Shown here piece after piece: positions 24,289 to 33,269 of a stretch of 64,000 nt of DNA. The notes beneath the pieces were generated by a model. It had not been told where the DNA came from and searched no databases. It saw only the letters and a list, made by a program, of their open reading frames with translations. Source of the stretch: Nocardia jiangxiensis NBRC 101359 (GTDB lineage Bacteria; Actinomycetota; Actinomycetes; Mycobacteriales; Mycobacteriaceae); assembly GCF_000308615.1 (NCBI RefSeq), contig NZ_BAGB01000165.1:49117-113116 (forward strand). Direction: 5' to 3'. The stretch's first letter is position 1, and each line of letters begins with the position of its first letter. Made by a program: the position numbers and the translations under genes.

Positions 24289-25278
24289 TCAGGCCAGCGT
24301 CTCCTCGAGGGTGGAGGCTCGCAACACTCGCCGCGACCAGAGCTTCAACTGCTCGATATCGGCCGCGTACACAGTCTGTTCGACTGCGGGATTCAATGCC
24401 CCGAACTTGTCGACCAACTGATCGATCAGCACTGCTGCGCGGCCACGTGCTTCACCCTCTGCCCTGAGCATTTCGGCGGTTGTCACGATGATCTCCTTGG
24501 CGATGGGGCCGAGTTGATCGGCGAAGGATTCGAGCTCATTGGGGCGTAGTTTGCCGACTCCCTCAATGTACGTGACGATCACCTGGAAATCCTCCCTGGC
24601 GTCGGGGCCTTCCAGGAGGGCGAGCACGTCGGGGACCAGGTCGGGGAGGGTCGGTAGCAGGATCAGGCGGCCGCGACCGGTGGTCTTGACCAGCGCCAGT
24701 GCCAGTCGGCTCCGGGGAGTGCCGGGACGGGCCAGCAGTGTGGGTGCGTCGATCGCGTTGACATCGTCGAGCAGATACCGCATGCGAGGCAGGTAGTCCT
24801 GCATCACCGCACGGGTGTCCGGGTCCAGGTCGAACAGTTCGCTGACTTCCAAGGGGGCGTTCCAGTGCACTCCTTTCGGTCCGGCGTGCACGACCAGGGA
24901 CAGGACCGCGGGTATCCGATCGACCTTCTTTCTTCCGCGTTTCCCGAAGTCCCGCAGATGTTTTCGGATGATGGCGATCTGGTACTCGAGTATCCGGAAC
25001 GCCATCAACGGATCCGGCGTGCTCTGATGCTCCAGCAGTAGGTAGACGAACGCGCGCTGCCGCCCCCGCTTGATCCGGGTGCGAAACAGCAGATCACTGT
25101 ACTGTGCCCGCAGATCGGCGGACACGAACGCGCCGTCCATCCGTTCCAATGCATCCCAATCCAGCCGGTCCGCAATATCTTTCGGTGATATCAGCCGTAT
25201 TTCTGCCCCGGCGTCATCGGGGTTGGACAGTAATTTGCGAATCAGCGCGTCGTGCGGATTGGAGGGGTCGGACGTCAT
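24289..25278 (-). CDS. Rpn-family recombination-promoting nuclease / putative transposase
   Basis: The 329-residue protein starts at an ATG at 25278 (MTSDPSNPHDALIRKLLSNP); a longer start at 25332 is possible. HDALIRKLLSNPDDA, followed by YSDLLFRT and YLLLEHQSTPDPLMAFRIL, are the N-terminal landmarks of the Rpn (transposase_31, PD-D/EXK-fold) family. The active-site aspartate is expected before LLF and the E-x-Q in LLEHQS. Rpn proteins cut DNA and stimulate RecA-independent recombination in E. coli. It sits against a truncated LysR gene that carries a 29-base copy of its own sequence. Confidence 0.8.
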   Translation of the reverse strand: MTSDPSNPHDALIRKLLSNPDDAGAEIRLISPKDIADRLDWDALERMDGAFVSADLRAQYSDLLFRTRIKRGRQRAFVYLLLEHQSTPDPLMAFRILEYQIAIIRKHLRDFGKRGRKKVDRIPAVLSLVVHAGPKGVHWNAPLEVSELFDLDPDTRAVMQDYLPRMRYLLDDVNAIDAPTLLARPGTPRSRLALALVKTTGRGRLILLPTLPDLVPDVLALLEGPDAREDFQVIVTYIEGVGKLRPNELESFADQLGPIAKEIIVTTAEMLRAEGEARGRAAVLIDQLVDKFGALNPAVEQTVYAADIEQLKLWSRRVLRASTLEETLA

Positions 25279-25491
25279 GTCGGACACCGTACGCGAAAAC
25301 GTCGGAAAATGCCCAAAGAGATTGCGCGACAAGGACTTTGTGCATTCCAGTTCATCGCTGACTCAAATGGACTGGTATCAAATATCTAGTTGCTCAAAAG
25401 AATCTATTTCGGAGTTCGGCTATCGATACATGGTGCCGATGGACTCGTATCCGAGCGCTGGTGGTGTGAGTGAATGGGGTTAGGACATGTG

Positions 25492-25526
25492 AAATCCGCT
25501 GCGGCTCGGGGAGCGGCAGCGGATTT
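25492..25526 (-). terminator. stem-loop terminator of the lipoprotein/membrane-protein operon
   Basis: AAATCCGCTGC (25492-25502) and GCAGCGGATTT (25516-25526) form a perfect 11-base stem with a 13-base loop. It begins 12 bases past the stop codon of the minus-strand gene at 25539 and ends in T residues on the minus strand. Confidence 0.7.
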
Positions 25527-25538
25527 CTCTGTGCTGGT

Positions 25539-26339
25539 TCAGGTTTGGACGGGCAGGGACAGGACGACGTCCTGTTCGTCGGCGGGGAGGTAGTGCACCT
25601 TCACGATTCGCCCGATCTGGACCAGGTCGATACCGGCCGGGGGAAGGAACTTTTCGGTGTGGGTGGTGAAGGTGGTGCCGTCGGGGCGGGTTACGGCCAG
25701 GTCCAGGGCAACCTTGGTGTAGCCGTCGCGGATTTCGCCGGGGACCGAGAGAGATTGGACGACCGCTTGGGCGGGCGTGCCCCGGGCGGCGATGTCCAGT
25801 TTGGCGGGGGTGGTCAGGCCACGGCGGATCATGTTTTCGTTCCAGGCGCTCTGTGCGGCGGTGTGATCGCCGGAGCGGTCGATCTCGACCTTGTCGGTTC
25901 GGCCGGGCAGGTAGCGGACCGGGAGCACGACGCCGGGGCGAAACAGTGCGAGTTCGGTGAGCGGGACGATGACCTTCGCATGGGAATCGAAGGTGTGGCC
26001 GCCGGCATCCTCGACGGCCAACTCCAGACGGACCTGGGGTTGATCGTTGACGCTCACACCGGTCTGCCGGACGGAGGTCACCGTCGCGATGCCGACCGGC
26101 CCGGTACGAAACGCCGCACTGTTGCGGCCGGTGAACGCCTGGGCGATACCTTCTCCGGTGAACGCGAACACGATCGGGACGATGGTCAGCGCGATGATCG
26201 GCAGCGCCATCTGCCAGCCCACCCAGCCGAGTTCGTCACCTGCGAGTCCCTCGGAGCGGTAGGTCAGGCCGTGCCAGAGGTAGTACCCGATCGCCGCGAC
26301 CGCGGCCAGGAGGGTCAGCGCCCGGATTCTCGTGGTCAT
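25539..26339 (-). CDS. membrane protein of unknown function (DUF3592-like)
   Basis: The 266-residue protein has two hydrophobic helices near the N-terminus (about residues 6-24 and 44-64). Two related beta-rich segments follow: GIATVTSVRQTGVSVNDQPQ to VRYLPGRTDKVEID, and AQAVVQSLSVPGE to VKVHYLPADEQDVVL. Each segment ends in a V-x-Y-L-P-x-x-x-D-x-V motif, characteristic of DUF3592-like surface domains, so the protein is an internal duplication. It starts one base after the lipoprotein stop, so both are translated from one message. A role in the cell envelope is likely but unproven. Confidence 0.7.
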   Translation of the reverse strand: MTTRIRALTLLAAVAAIGYYLWHGLTYRSEGLAGDELGWVGWQMALPIIALTIVPIVFAFTGEGIAQAFTGRNSAAFRTGPVGIATVTSVRQTGVSVNDQPQVRLELAVEDAGGHTFDSHAKVIVPLTELALFRPGVVLPVRYLPGRTDKVEIDRSGDHTAAQSAWNENMIRRGLTTPAKLDIAARGTPAQAVVQSLSVPGEIRDGYTKVALDLAVTRPDGTTFTTHTEKFLPPAGIDLVQIGRIVKVHYLPADEQDVVLSLPVQT

Positions 26340-26340
26340 C

Positions 26341-26874
26341 TCAGCCTCCGATCACGGTCGGGCACGCGAAGGTGATGTCGAACTTCGAGGACTTGACCTG
26401 CGCCATCGGATTGCTCGGGTCCGGGGTGCCGATGCCCTCGCCGGTGACGTGGAAGGTGTTGCCGCTCTTGGTGACCGACGCCGAACCACCCGGCAGGCCC
26501 TTACCGAATCCGATCGCGTACGGCAGGCTCGACGAACCGCCCTTGCTGCCGGTGATGCCCACCGCCTGAACCGAATTGCCGCCCGAGACGGTCGCGCTCA
26601 CAGCCAGATTTCCGTAGGTGGTGTTACCGGTATCGGTCAGCGCCAGGGCGAGCAGGCCGCTCTGATTCACGCAGGTGGTTGTGAAGGCGCCGGATACCGA
26701 CTTGCCGTCGATGGACAGGGTCGAGGAGCCGGGCGCGGATGCTCCGGTGCTCGGGTGCGTGGCAGCGGCCGCGGGTGCGGGCGATGACGAACTGCTGCAG
26801 CCGGTCAGGGCCAGAACCAGGCCGGCGGAGGCGGCGAGAGCGGTGATGCACAGGCGAGCGGATGTGGTGTTCAT
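26341..26874 (-). CDS. LpqH-like (19-kDa antigen family) lipoprotein
   Basis: The 177-residue protein has a signal peptide and lipobox VLALTGCSSSSS, so the cysteine near residue 27 should be lipidated. A serine/alanine/proline-rich linker follows. The mature domain contains STLSIDGKSVSGAFTTTC and ends with KFDITFACP. These two cysteines and the order of strands match the mycobacterial LpqH/LppE family of surface lipoproteins. It is the first gene of a two-gene operon with the membrane protein at 25539. It faces the CHAT operon divergently across 174 bases. Confidence 0.8.
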   Translation of the reverse strand: MNTTSARLCITALAASAGLVLALTGCSSSSSPAPAAAATHPSTGASAPGSSTLSIDGKSVSGAFTTTCVNQSGLLALALTDTGNTTYGNLAVSATVSGGNSVQAVGITGSKGGSSSLPYAIGFGKGLPGGSASVTKSGNTFHVTGEGIGTPDPSNPMAQVKSSKFDITFACPTVIGG

Positions 26875-27048
26875 GGGATTCCTCCGGATCGGTGCGGCTC
26901 GCGGGGGTGGAGCCGATGCCCAAAACCTAGAAACGATTCGTTCCCTACCGATCCCAGGTTTTCCGCGTCGGGCCGGGTGGTCCGGCCGTGGAATTCGCGG
27001 TCGCGCCCTTCGGTGGAGCGCCTCGGAAATACCGTCTAACCTGAGCGA

Positions 27049-28380
27049 ATGCGACGCCCCCGGGACATGGTGCTGGACGAGGTCTGGCGTGCCCTCGACG
27101 GTGTGGCGGCGTTGAGCGGGGCGCAGGGCGGGCCGTTGCGCCGCACCGTCAAACTGATCCTGGACCCGCTGGTGCTGCGCCCGGTACAGAATCCGTTGTG
27201 CGCGGGCCCGATCCTCACGGCCGAGGGCGTCACCGAGGTGACCGCCCGGCTGCATGCGGCACGGCCGGTGCTGCGGGCCACCGCCGAATGGTTCACCCTG
27301 CTCAAACAGGTCCGGCGCACGCTGCGGATCACCGAGGGCAATCCGCAGGACCTGTACTTCCAGCGGTGTTTCGAGCTCGCGACCGCTCATGGTGTCCCGG
27401 ATCGATTGCGGGACAACCAGATCGCCGAGTCCACGCTGCTGGAGTTGCACGGGTTCACGGCTGGGCGCACCACCCGGGCGCTGCGCGAGTACCTCACCGA
27501 ACCGGCTCGGGCGGCGGAGTTGCTCGGCTCGATCCGGGTCGGCTGGGGGCGCAGGCCGCTGCGTGAGATCGAATTCCGCGACCGCACAGCAGAATTCAAC
27601 GCGCTACTCGACGTCTGCGCCGCCACGCGCGGTCGATCCGTTCGGGCCGAGGGGGACTTGGTGCATGGCGAACTGCTGGCCGATCGTGCCGGAACCCATT
27701 CGGGAATCCGGCTGTGGTCGGCCGAAACCGAGCCCGGCGCCGAATATCTCGGACTGACCGAACATCCGGTCCCGCAGCCTCCGCCGCTCGGGTCGACCGC
27801 GTCCACGGCCACACTGGCCCGGCCGTTCGATCGGTCGATCTACGAACGGGTCTTCACCGTGCTGCAGGCGGCGCTGGACCGGGCCGATCTGCCGACCGTG
27901 CCCGATCTGGTCGGCGCGGAGATCGCGCGCAGCTGTGCGCCGTGGGCGCTGCTGGACGAATCGCTGCGACTGGCGGCAGCTGCGGGTGTTGTTCTGGCGC
28001 TGGGACTTCGGCCGCTGGAGAATGACTCGACCGGCGAATCGGTTGCGCAGCAGGTGGTCAACGGGCGTTGGCGTCGAGAGGCGTATGTGCTGCAGGCTCG
28101 TCGGCTCGCGGTGCGCCCCGAGGACGAGCCCGGCGGTCCGTTGGCCGTGGTGGCTGCCGATCTGCGGATGCCGTGGCGGCCCTATCTGCGGCGACTGTGG
28201 GTTCGGCTGCACGGCCGTGACGTGCGTGAGTTGCCGCTGTCGGATATCGGCGAGTTCTGGGACGTTCTCGACGGCGTCGCCAGATCCGTGATGCTCGATC
28301 ACCGGATGCGGGTGAAGCAGGCATTGAGTGCGAATCCATCAGGGGAACAGTCGGATTCGACGGAATCGAGGGCGAGCTGA
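27049..28380 (+). CDS. hypothetical protein, first gene of the CHAT operon
   Basis: The 443-residue soluble protein is not recognised. It is mostly helical, rich in arginine and alanine, with no signal peptide or membrane helix. Visible blocks are LYFQRCFELATAHGVPDRLR, YLTEPARAAELLGSIRVGWG and FDRSIYERVFTVLQAALDRA. Its stop overlaps the start of the next gene as TGATG, so translation is coupled and the two proteins probably work together. Given its position before TPR and CHAT genes, a sensor or adaptor for the CHAT protein is a reasonable guess. Confidence 0.75.
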   Translation: MRRPRDMVLDEVWRALDGVAALSGAQGGPLRRTVKLILDPLVLRPVQNPLCAGPILTAEGVTEVTARLHAARPVLRATAEWFTLLKQVRRTLRITEGNPQDLYFQRCFELATAHGVPDRLRDNQIAESTLLELHGFTAGRTTRALREYLTEPARAAELLGSIRVGWGRRPLREIEFRDRTAEFNALLDVCAATRGRSVRAEGDLVHGELLADRAGTHSGIRLWSAETEPGAEYLGLTEHPVPQPPPLGSTASTATLARPFDRSIYERVFTVLQAALDRADLPTVPDLVGAEIARSCAPWALLDESLRLAAAAGVVLALGLRPLENDSTGESVAQQVVNGRWRREAYVLQARRLAVRPEDEPGGPLAVVAADLRMPWRPYLRRLWVRLHGRDVRELPLSDIGEFWDVLDGVARSVMLDHRMRVKQALSANPSGEQSDSTESRAS

Positions 28381-29396
28381 TGGCGGATCGGATCATCGTG
28401 CGCAGCGGCCCGGCGGGCACACTGATCGTCGGGCCCGAGGCGGGCCCGGTGCCGGGGGAGGGCATCGCGGGGCTGGATGTCGCGGTGCTGGAGGTGCACG
28501 GCGGTTATCTGGCGTGGAGTGTCCTTGCCGGGCAACCGATTCCGACGGCCGCACTGGATGATCCGGATACCGCACAGGAGTGGATCTGGGCGGTGTACGG
28601 CGAGCAGGTCGCGCTGGCTATCGACGATTTTCGCGGTGCCGCAACGGAATCCGTAGCCGAACCGGGCCTGCCCGCGCTGTGGGCGAGTGCGCGCAAACTC
28701 GGCTACGCGCACTGGGCTTCGCGGTGGTGGCCCGCGTCCACGCTGGACGGCATTCCTCCGCTCGAGCAGCGGCTCGTCGAACTCGACATTGCCACTCTCG
28801 CCGCCGAATGCGAGCGTCTCGTGGACGGGGCCGATGCGGTCGAGCCGCAGGAGCACCCGCCTGTCATCGCGGATCGCGCCGAGGACTACGCGCTCGCCGC
28901 GGGTCCGGGCGCTGCTGCGACGGACTCTCTGATTGTCGCCCGGGGCATCGGCGGCTGGGATTGGCGTCGCTGCCCGCCCGGCATCGTCGATGCCTCCGAA
29001 CGCGCGGTGTCCTGGGAAGTGCGGCGGCGATCGGGTGATACGGCGGTCGAGGTCGTCGTCGTGGCCGCACCGCAGACGAGTTCCGGCGTGCCGCTGCATC
29101 TGCGGCCGCGAGCTCTGGTGCGCACCACCGCTGCCGCCACCGACGTCGAGTTGACTCTCACCGACGACACCTGGACCGGTACTGCACCGGCGCCGACCGG
29201 ATGGGAATCCACTGTGGCAGTGGATATTTATGTGCCCGGTGTGGGCCCCTCCGATGCCGCCGACCCGGATGAGCCACGAATTCGCGGGCAGATCCGGGAT
29301 TTCGTGACGGCCCGCGTGCGGGATGCGGCCGATGCGCCCGACGACACTCTGCTGCTGGCCGAGATCGCGGCCGCAGCCACCGAGACGGACTTCTGA
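28380..29396 (+). CDS. hypothetical protein, second gene of the CHAT operon
   Basis: The 338-residue soluble protein is not recognised. The N-terminal region is tryptophan-rich (GGYLAWSVL, QEWIWAVYGEQ, YAHWASRWWPAS). The C-terminal half looks beta-rich with VSWEVRRRSGDTAVEVVVVA and STVAVDIYVPG and an acidic end. No catalytic motif is apparent. It overlaps the preceding gene by three bases and is followed after 83 bases by the TPR gene. It may be a substrate-like or regulatory partner of the caspase-like protein. Confidence 0.75.
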   Translation: MADRIIVRSGPAGTLIVGPEAGPVPGEGIAGLDVAVLEVHGGYLAWSVLAGQPIPTAALDDPDTAQEWIWAVYGEQVALAIDDFRGAATESVAEPGLPALWASARKLGYAHWASRWWPASTLDGIPPLEQRLVELDIATLAAECERLVDGADAVEPQEHPPVIADRAEDYALAAGPGAAATDSLIVARGIGGWDWRRCPPGIVDASERAVSWEVRRRSGDTAVEVVVVAAPQTSSGVPLHLRPRALVRTTAAATDVELTLTDDTWTGTAPAPTGWESTVAVDIYVPGVGPSDAADPDEPRIRGQIRDFVTARVRDAADAPDDTLLLAEIAAAATETDF

Positions 29397-29479
29397 CATG
29401 CGGGTGGACTTCGCACGATCGCCGGTCGTGCCACGCGGGCGTCGCAGCGTGAAAACCACCGGATCCAGGGAGTCGTGAG

Positions 29480-30979
29480 ATGACCGATGCCGAGCCCGAC
29501 GGGCACGAATCACTCCATGCAGGAGCCACCGCCTACCGGAACGGGGATGCTACCGGAGCCCTGCGCATCTTCGAAGCCGCCGTGCAGTCCACCTCGGGGC
29601 GAATCAGGTTGTCGGCCATGGTGAATGCGGCGAGCATGGCCGACGAGCTCGGCGACCATCAGCGTGCGGTGACCTGGTTCCGGACCGCCCTGGCCGAGAT
29701 GCCCGGCGATATCGGCGCGATGCGGCCGACTGCTCTGGTCAACCTGTCGCAGGCGCTGCAACATCTCGGCGACCTGGACGGAGCGCAGACGGCGCTGAAC
29801 GAGGCGCGAACCTTACTCGCCGACGATCCGGACCAGGGCATGCTGCGGGTGGCCTGCCTGCTGTCGTGCACCGCGGTGGCGATTCATCGTCAGCAGTGGG
29901 CGGAGGCGATCGACCTGGCTACCGAATCACTGGATACCGCAAGGTATTTCGCGCCGCACCTGGCAGGGCATCCGCTGATGAATCTGGCCGCCGCCTATTT
30001 CGAGACCGGACGCGGTGAGCTGGGCGTTGACTTCGCGCAGCAGGCGCTCGAGGCGTTCGCCGCGGCACAGGATCACAACGGCGTCGCGGAAACGCAGCAG
30101 AATCTCGCCCTCATGCACATCAGGTCCGGGCGGGCGGGGGAGGCGCGGGAGATGCTCGCGGCGAGCCAGCCGTATTTCGAACGGTCCGGACTGGGGCCGC
30201 GTGCCGGAATCGGGCTCAAGGCACAGGGTTTCGTCGCCGAGCTGGACGGCGCGCAGGTGCGGGCGTACGAACTGTACGGGCGCAGTCTCGGGCAGTTCGT
30301 CGCCTCCGGTGCGGTGTTGGAAGCCGCCGACGCCCGAATTCGTGTGGCGACAGTGGCATTCACGCTCGGTCGGCGCGACGAGGCGAGTCGGCTGTTCGCC
30401 GAATCGTTCCGGGTGTTCGCGGAACACGGGCTGGGCCTGCACTGTGCGCAGGTCGACTTCTGGCACGCACAGCTGCTCGAATCGATGCTGGACGACACCC
30501 GACCCGATCCGCACCGGCTCGCGGAGGCGCTGCGTCTGGCGGTGCTGTCGGCATTGGCGATCGACGCCGTGCGGCACACCTTCCCCAGCGGCGAACAACG
30601 ACACCGCTGGAATCGCGAACTCGCCGAGCCGGCAATGCGATCCGCGTTCCGGCTCGCCGCTCGCAGTGGCGACGCAGGCTTGGTCTCGGACCTGATCGAA
30701 GCCCGATGTGCCGGGGCCACAGTGAAATTCACCGATCCCGAACCCGGCGGACCGGCCGAGCGCTGGGATATGCCGCAGGAACCACCCGATCCGCTGACCG
30801 GGGCACTCACCTTGGCTGCTGCTCTGGCGGAAGTCGCTGCGGGGGAGGGTATCTCGATCGCGCCACCGCCACGGCTGCGATACGAACCCGGTGGCCGCAT
30901 CGTCCTGGCGGACTACATCGCCGAGGCCGAACGCCGTTACGGCCGCCGGATCCGCGACGACCGGGTGCTGGCGCTGTGA
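29480..30979 (+). CDS. tetratricopeptide-repeat protein of the CHAT operon
   Basis: The 499-residue protein has at least eight TPR-like helical pairs at about residues 10-330, for example AYRNGDATGALRIFEAAV, DHQRAVTWFRTALAEMPGD, RGELGVDFAQQALEAFA and AGEAREMLAASQPYFERSGL. The C-terminal part carries ADYIAEAERRYGRRIR. GGGAG precedes the ATG. The stop overlaps the GTG start of the CHAT gene (GTGA), so the two are made in equal amounts. In many CHAT systems the TPR region is on the same chain and acts as sensor or regulator; here the two are split. Confidence 0.85.
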   Translation: MTDAEPDGHESLHAGATAYRNGDATGALRIFEAAVQSTSGRIRLSAMVNAASMADELGDHQRAVTWFRTALAEMPGDIGAMRPTALVNLSQALQHLGDLDGAQTALNEARTLLADDPDQGMLRVACLLSCTAVAIHRQQWAEAIDLATESLDTARYFAPHLAGHPLMNLAAAYFETGRGELGVDFAQQALEAFAAAQDHNGVAETQQNLALMHIRSGRAGEAREMLAASQPYFERSGLGPRAGIGLKAQGFVAELDGAQVRAYELYGRSLGQFVASGAVLEAADARIRVATVAFTLGRRDEASRLFAESFRVFAEHGLGLHCAQVDFWHAQLLESMLDDTRPDPHRLAEALRLAVLSALAIDAVRHTFPSGEQRHRWNRELAEPAMRSAFRLAARSGDAGLVSDLIEARCAGATVKFTDPEPGGPAERWDMPQEPPDPLTGALTLAAALAEVAAGEGISIAPPPRLRYEPGGRIVLADYIAEAERRYGRRIRDDRVLAL

Positions 30980-32241
30980 TCGAGGAGCGACAGCCGACGG
31001 TGCTGGTACGCATGGCCGATGCCGGCGATCTCTACGTATCGTGGCGATGGCAGGACGAGTTCGCCGGTGCGGGGGTGTCGGTGATCCCCGAGACGCAGGT
31101 GGATCCGATCGTGGCCCGCGTGCAGGCCGCACTTCCGGGCGCGTCGGCTGTTGGTGTCGAAAGATCGCTCACCACAGGGGAATTCGCCGACTACGACGCC
31201 GAACACGATCTGGCCCAGGCCCTCGCCCGCACACTGCTGCCGTACGGACTCGCCACCCAGCTGTACGACCTGCACGTGCGTGGTGTGCGTCCACAGATCC
31301 GCTGGCAGCCCTCGCCCCGGACCGCGCAGATTCCCTGGGAACTGCTGGCCCCGGATCCCGGTCTGCGCCTACTCGACATCGCCGATGTCAGTCAGCTCGC
31401 ACCGGCAGGTCTGGTGCCCGCGCCCGATCTCGCCAAGCGATCCTGGGAGCAGACGCGCGCGCTGCCGATCGTAACCGTACTGGATCCGCGCGTGCCCGGA
31501 TTCCGCGCCGATTCCGGCCTCGGCTCGGTACTCGGTCGGATGTCCGCGGATCTGCCGCTCGCCGAGCACATCGGCCGATATCTCCCGAATGATCGCCTGC
31601 GACCGGCGGTTTCGGATCCGGTCGAGGTCTTCCGCCGCCAGGACCAGGATCGGCTGTGGCTGAGCGAGGCGTTGCGAGCCGGAGCATCCCGACTGCTCTA
31701 CGTCGGCCACGTGACCGCGGCGGCGCCGGAGTCCGGCCGCAGTGAGGACGCCCGCCTGCACCTGGCCTGCACGGCCGAGATCCAGGGCTTCGCCCCGCCC
31801 GAGCGCACCCATCGCCCGCTGTCGGCCAAGGATCTCATCCTCGGCACCCACACCCTCGATGGTGCGCCGCGACACGGACCCGACCTGTGGCCGATCCCGA
31901 GCCGCGTCGCGCTCATCGCCTGTGAGAGCGGCGGTGACCTGCGGTTCGGTGAAACACTCGGCCTACTCGCCGCCATGCTCAACGGTGGCGCGGAACTCGT
32001 CACCGCAGGCCGCTGGCCCCTACCCACCGACCTGGCCTACCAACGTTTCGCGGGCAGCTCCACAGACCGACATCCCTTGCAGGAGAACATCTGTGCCATC
32101 GATACCGCCCACGACCACCCCGACCCCGTCGCGTCCCTCATGCGCTGGCAACGCGAACGTTCGGCCGCCTGGCGCGCGGAGCGATCGATATGCGATTCCC
32201 CATTACTGTGGGCGGCCTTCGCCACGGTGACCACGCGATGA
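30976..32241 (+). CDS. CHAT-domain (caspase-like) protein
   Basis: The 421-residue protein starts at a GTG overlapping the TPR stop. The C-terminal CHAT peptidase domain shows the histidine in RLLYVGHVTAAAP (about residue 243) and the cysteine in VALIACESGGDLRFGE (about residue 316). Between them is LSAKDLI, and after them the typical GAELVTAGRWPLPTD. The N-terminal 200 residues include QIRWQPSPRTAQIPWELL, a common pre-CHAT block. CHAT proteins are cysteine proteases of the caspase-separase clan, often effectors in bacterial defence or cell death. The target may be one of the two unrecognised operon partners. Confidence 0.85.
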   Translation: MIEERQPTVLVRMADAGDLYVSWRWQDEFAGAGVSVIPETQVDPIVARVQAALPGASAVGVERSLTTGEFADYDAEHDLAQALARTLLPYGLATQLYDLHVRGVRPQIRWQPSPRTAQIPWELLAPDPGLRLLDIADVSQLAPAGLVPAPDLAKRSWEQTRALPIVTVLDPRVPGFRADSGLGSVLGRMSADLPLAEHIGRYLPNDRLRPAVSDPVEVFRRQDQDRLWLSEALRAGASRLLYVGHVTAAAPESGRSEDARLHLACTAEIQGFAPPERTHRPLSAKDLILGTHTLDGAPRHGPDLWPIPSRVALIACESGGDLRFGETLGLLAAMLNGGAELVTAGRWPLPTDLAYQRFAGSSTDRHPLQENICAIDTAHDHPDPVASLMRWQRERSAAWRAERSICDSPLLWAAFATVTTR

Positions 32242-32304
32242 TTGCGGCAGCGCCGCAGACCGCCGGTATCGGGCAGTGACCGGTTTACCCGAGCGTGCAC
32301 CGAT

Positions 32305-33120
32305 TCAGGCCGGGAGTGCTCGTTCGCGGAGTTCGCGCAGGGTGCGGGTGAGGATGCGCGATACCTGCATCTGGGAGATGTTGAGGGTCCGCGCGATCTG
32401 GGTCTGTGTTTTGGACTCGAAGAAGCGCATCACCAGGATGCGGCGCTCGCGGCGGGGCAGGTCGGCGATGAGCGGACGTACGGCCATCGCGTCCTCGGTC
32501 AGTTCGTAGCAGTGTTCCTCCACGCCGAGCCGGGCGCCTGCGGCGTTGAGGTCGTTGTCCTCGTCGTCGTCGACCACGTCGTCGAGTGAGCTGGACCGGT
32601 ACGCGTTGCCGGCGACCAGGGCCTGGGTGACGTCGCCGACGTCGGCCGACAGCGCCGTGGCGAGTTCTCGCGCGGTCGGCATGCGCTCGAGGTCCTGCGC
32701 CAGCCGCTCGGTGGCCGGACCCACCAGCGACTGGAGGTCCTTGAGTCGGCGCGGGACCCGGGTCGCCCAGGTGCTGTCGCGGAAATACCGCCGCACCTCG
32801 CCCATGATGGTCGGCACCGCGAACGACAGGAACGATGTTCCACGCGTGTGGTCGAAACGGTCGACCGCCAGCACCAGTCCGAGCTGGGCGACCTGATACA
32901 GATCCTCATAACTCTCGCCGCGGCCGGTGTAGCGCAGCGCGATATGGTCCGCGAGCGGGAGACACAGCCGGATGATCTCGGTGCGGATCTCCTCGCGGTG
33001 GTGGTCGTCGGTGGCACAGCCGGCCAGTTTGTCGAACCAGGCGTCGATGTCGTCGTAGCTGTTGGGGCCATGGCGGGACCGGGGAGGCCCGGCCTCGGCC
33101 ACGATTGTGTCGTGGACCAT
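32305..33120 (-). CDS. SigB/SigF-family RNA polymerase sigma factor
   Basis: The 271-residue sigma-70 factor has regions 2, 3 and 4. Region 2 contains YEDLYQVAQLGLVLAVDRFD and TSFLSFAVPTIMGEVRRYFR. Region 4 contains LPRRERRILVMRFFESKTQT and ISQMQVSRILTRTLRELRER. The lack of region 1.1 and the VPTIMGE motif place it in the stress/sporulation SigB/SigF/SigG group. No anti-sigma or anti-anti-sigma gene lies beside it. A candidate SigF-type promoter upstream suggests autoregulation. The divergent CsbD-like gene and the nearby DoxX-like gene are probable targets. Confidence 0.9.
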   Translation of the reverse strand: MVHDTIVAEAGPPRSRHGPNSYDDIDAWFDKLAGCATDDHHREEIRTEIIRLCLPLADHIALRYTGRGESYEDLYQVAQLGLVLAVDRFDHTRGTSFLSFAVPTIMGEVRRYFRDSTWATRVPRRLKDLQSLVGPATERLAQDLERMPTARELATALSADVGDVTQALVAGNAYRSSSLDDVVDDDEDNDLNAAGARLGVEEHCYELTEDAMAVRPLIADLPRRERRILVMRFFESKTQTQIARTLNISQMQVSRILTRTLRELRERALPA

Positions 33121-33159
33121 TGGGATCCTCTCGTTGCCACATGATGCGACAGTTCTGGG

Positions 33160-33185
33160 GTACCCACAGTGGGGGTTGCCGAAAA
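33160..33185 (-). promoter_or_regulatory. candidate SigB/SigF-type promoter of the sigma-factor gene
   Basis: On the minus strand a GGGTAC -10 element (33160-33165) is preceded, after 16 bases, by CTTTT (33182-33185 core). This is close to the GGTTT-N16-GGGTA consensus of SigF. It lies 40 bases upstream of the sigma gene start. The -35 part is a partial match. Confidence 0.4.
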
Positions 33186-33203
33186 GTTTTCGGGGGCGGG
33201 AAT

Positions 33204-33227
33204 GTTTGGGCGTGCTGCGCCCGGGTA
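33204..33227 (+). promoter_or_regulatory. SigB/SigF-type promoter of the csbD-like gene
   Basis: GTTT at 33204-33207, a 15-base spacer and GGGTA at 33223-33227 match the stress-sigma consensus exactly. The -10 element ends 42 bases before the TTG start of the CsbD-like gene. The sigma factor encoded divergently is the obvious candidate reader. Confidence 0.55.
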
Positions 33228-33269
33228 GGGCGAGGGCGTCAGCGAATCCGGCATTTGGAGGTGGATGTC

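Noticed and set aside
32243..32257. Small hairpin TGCGGC-agc-GCCGCA after the CHAT gene as a terminator
   Set aside because: The stem is only six bases and no T-run follows; such hairpins are frequent by chance at this GC content.
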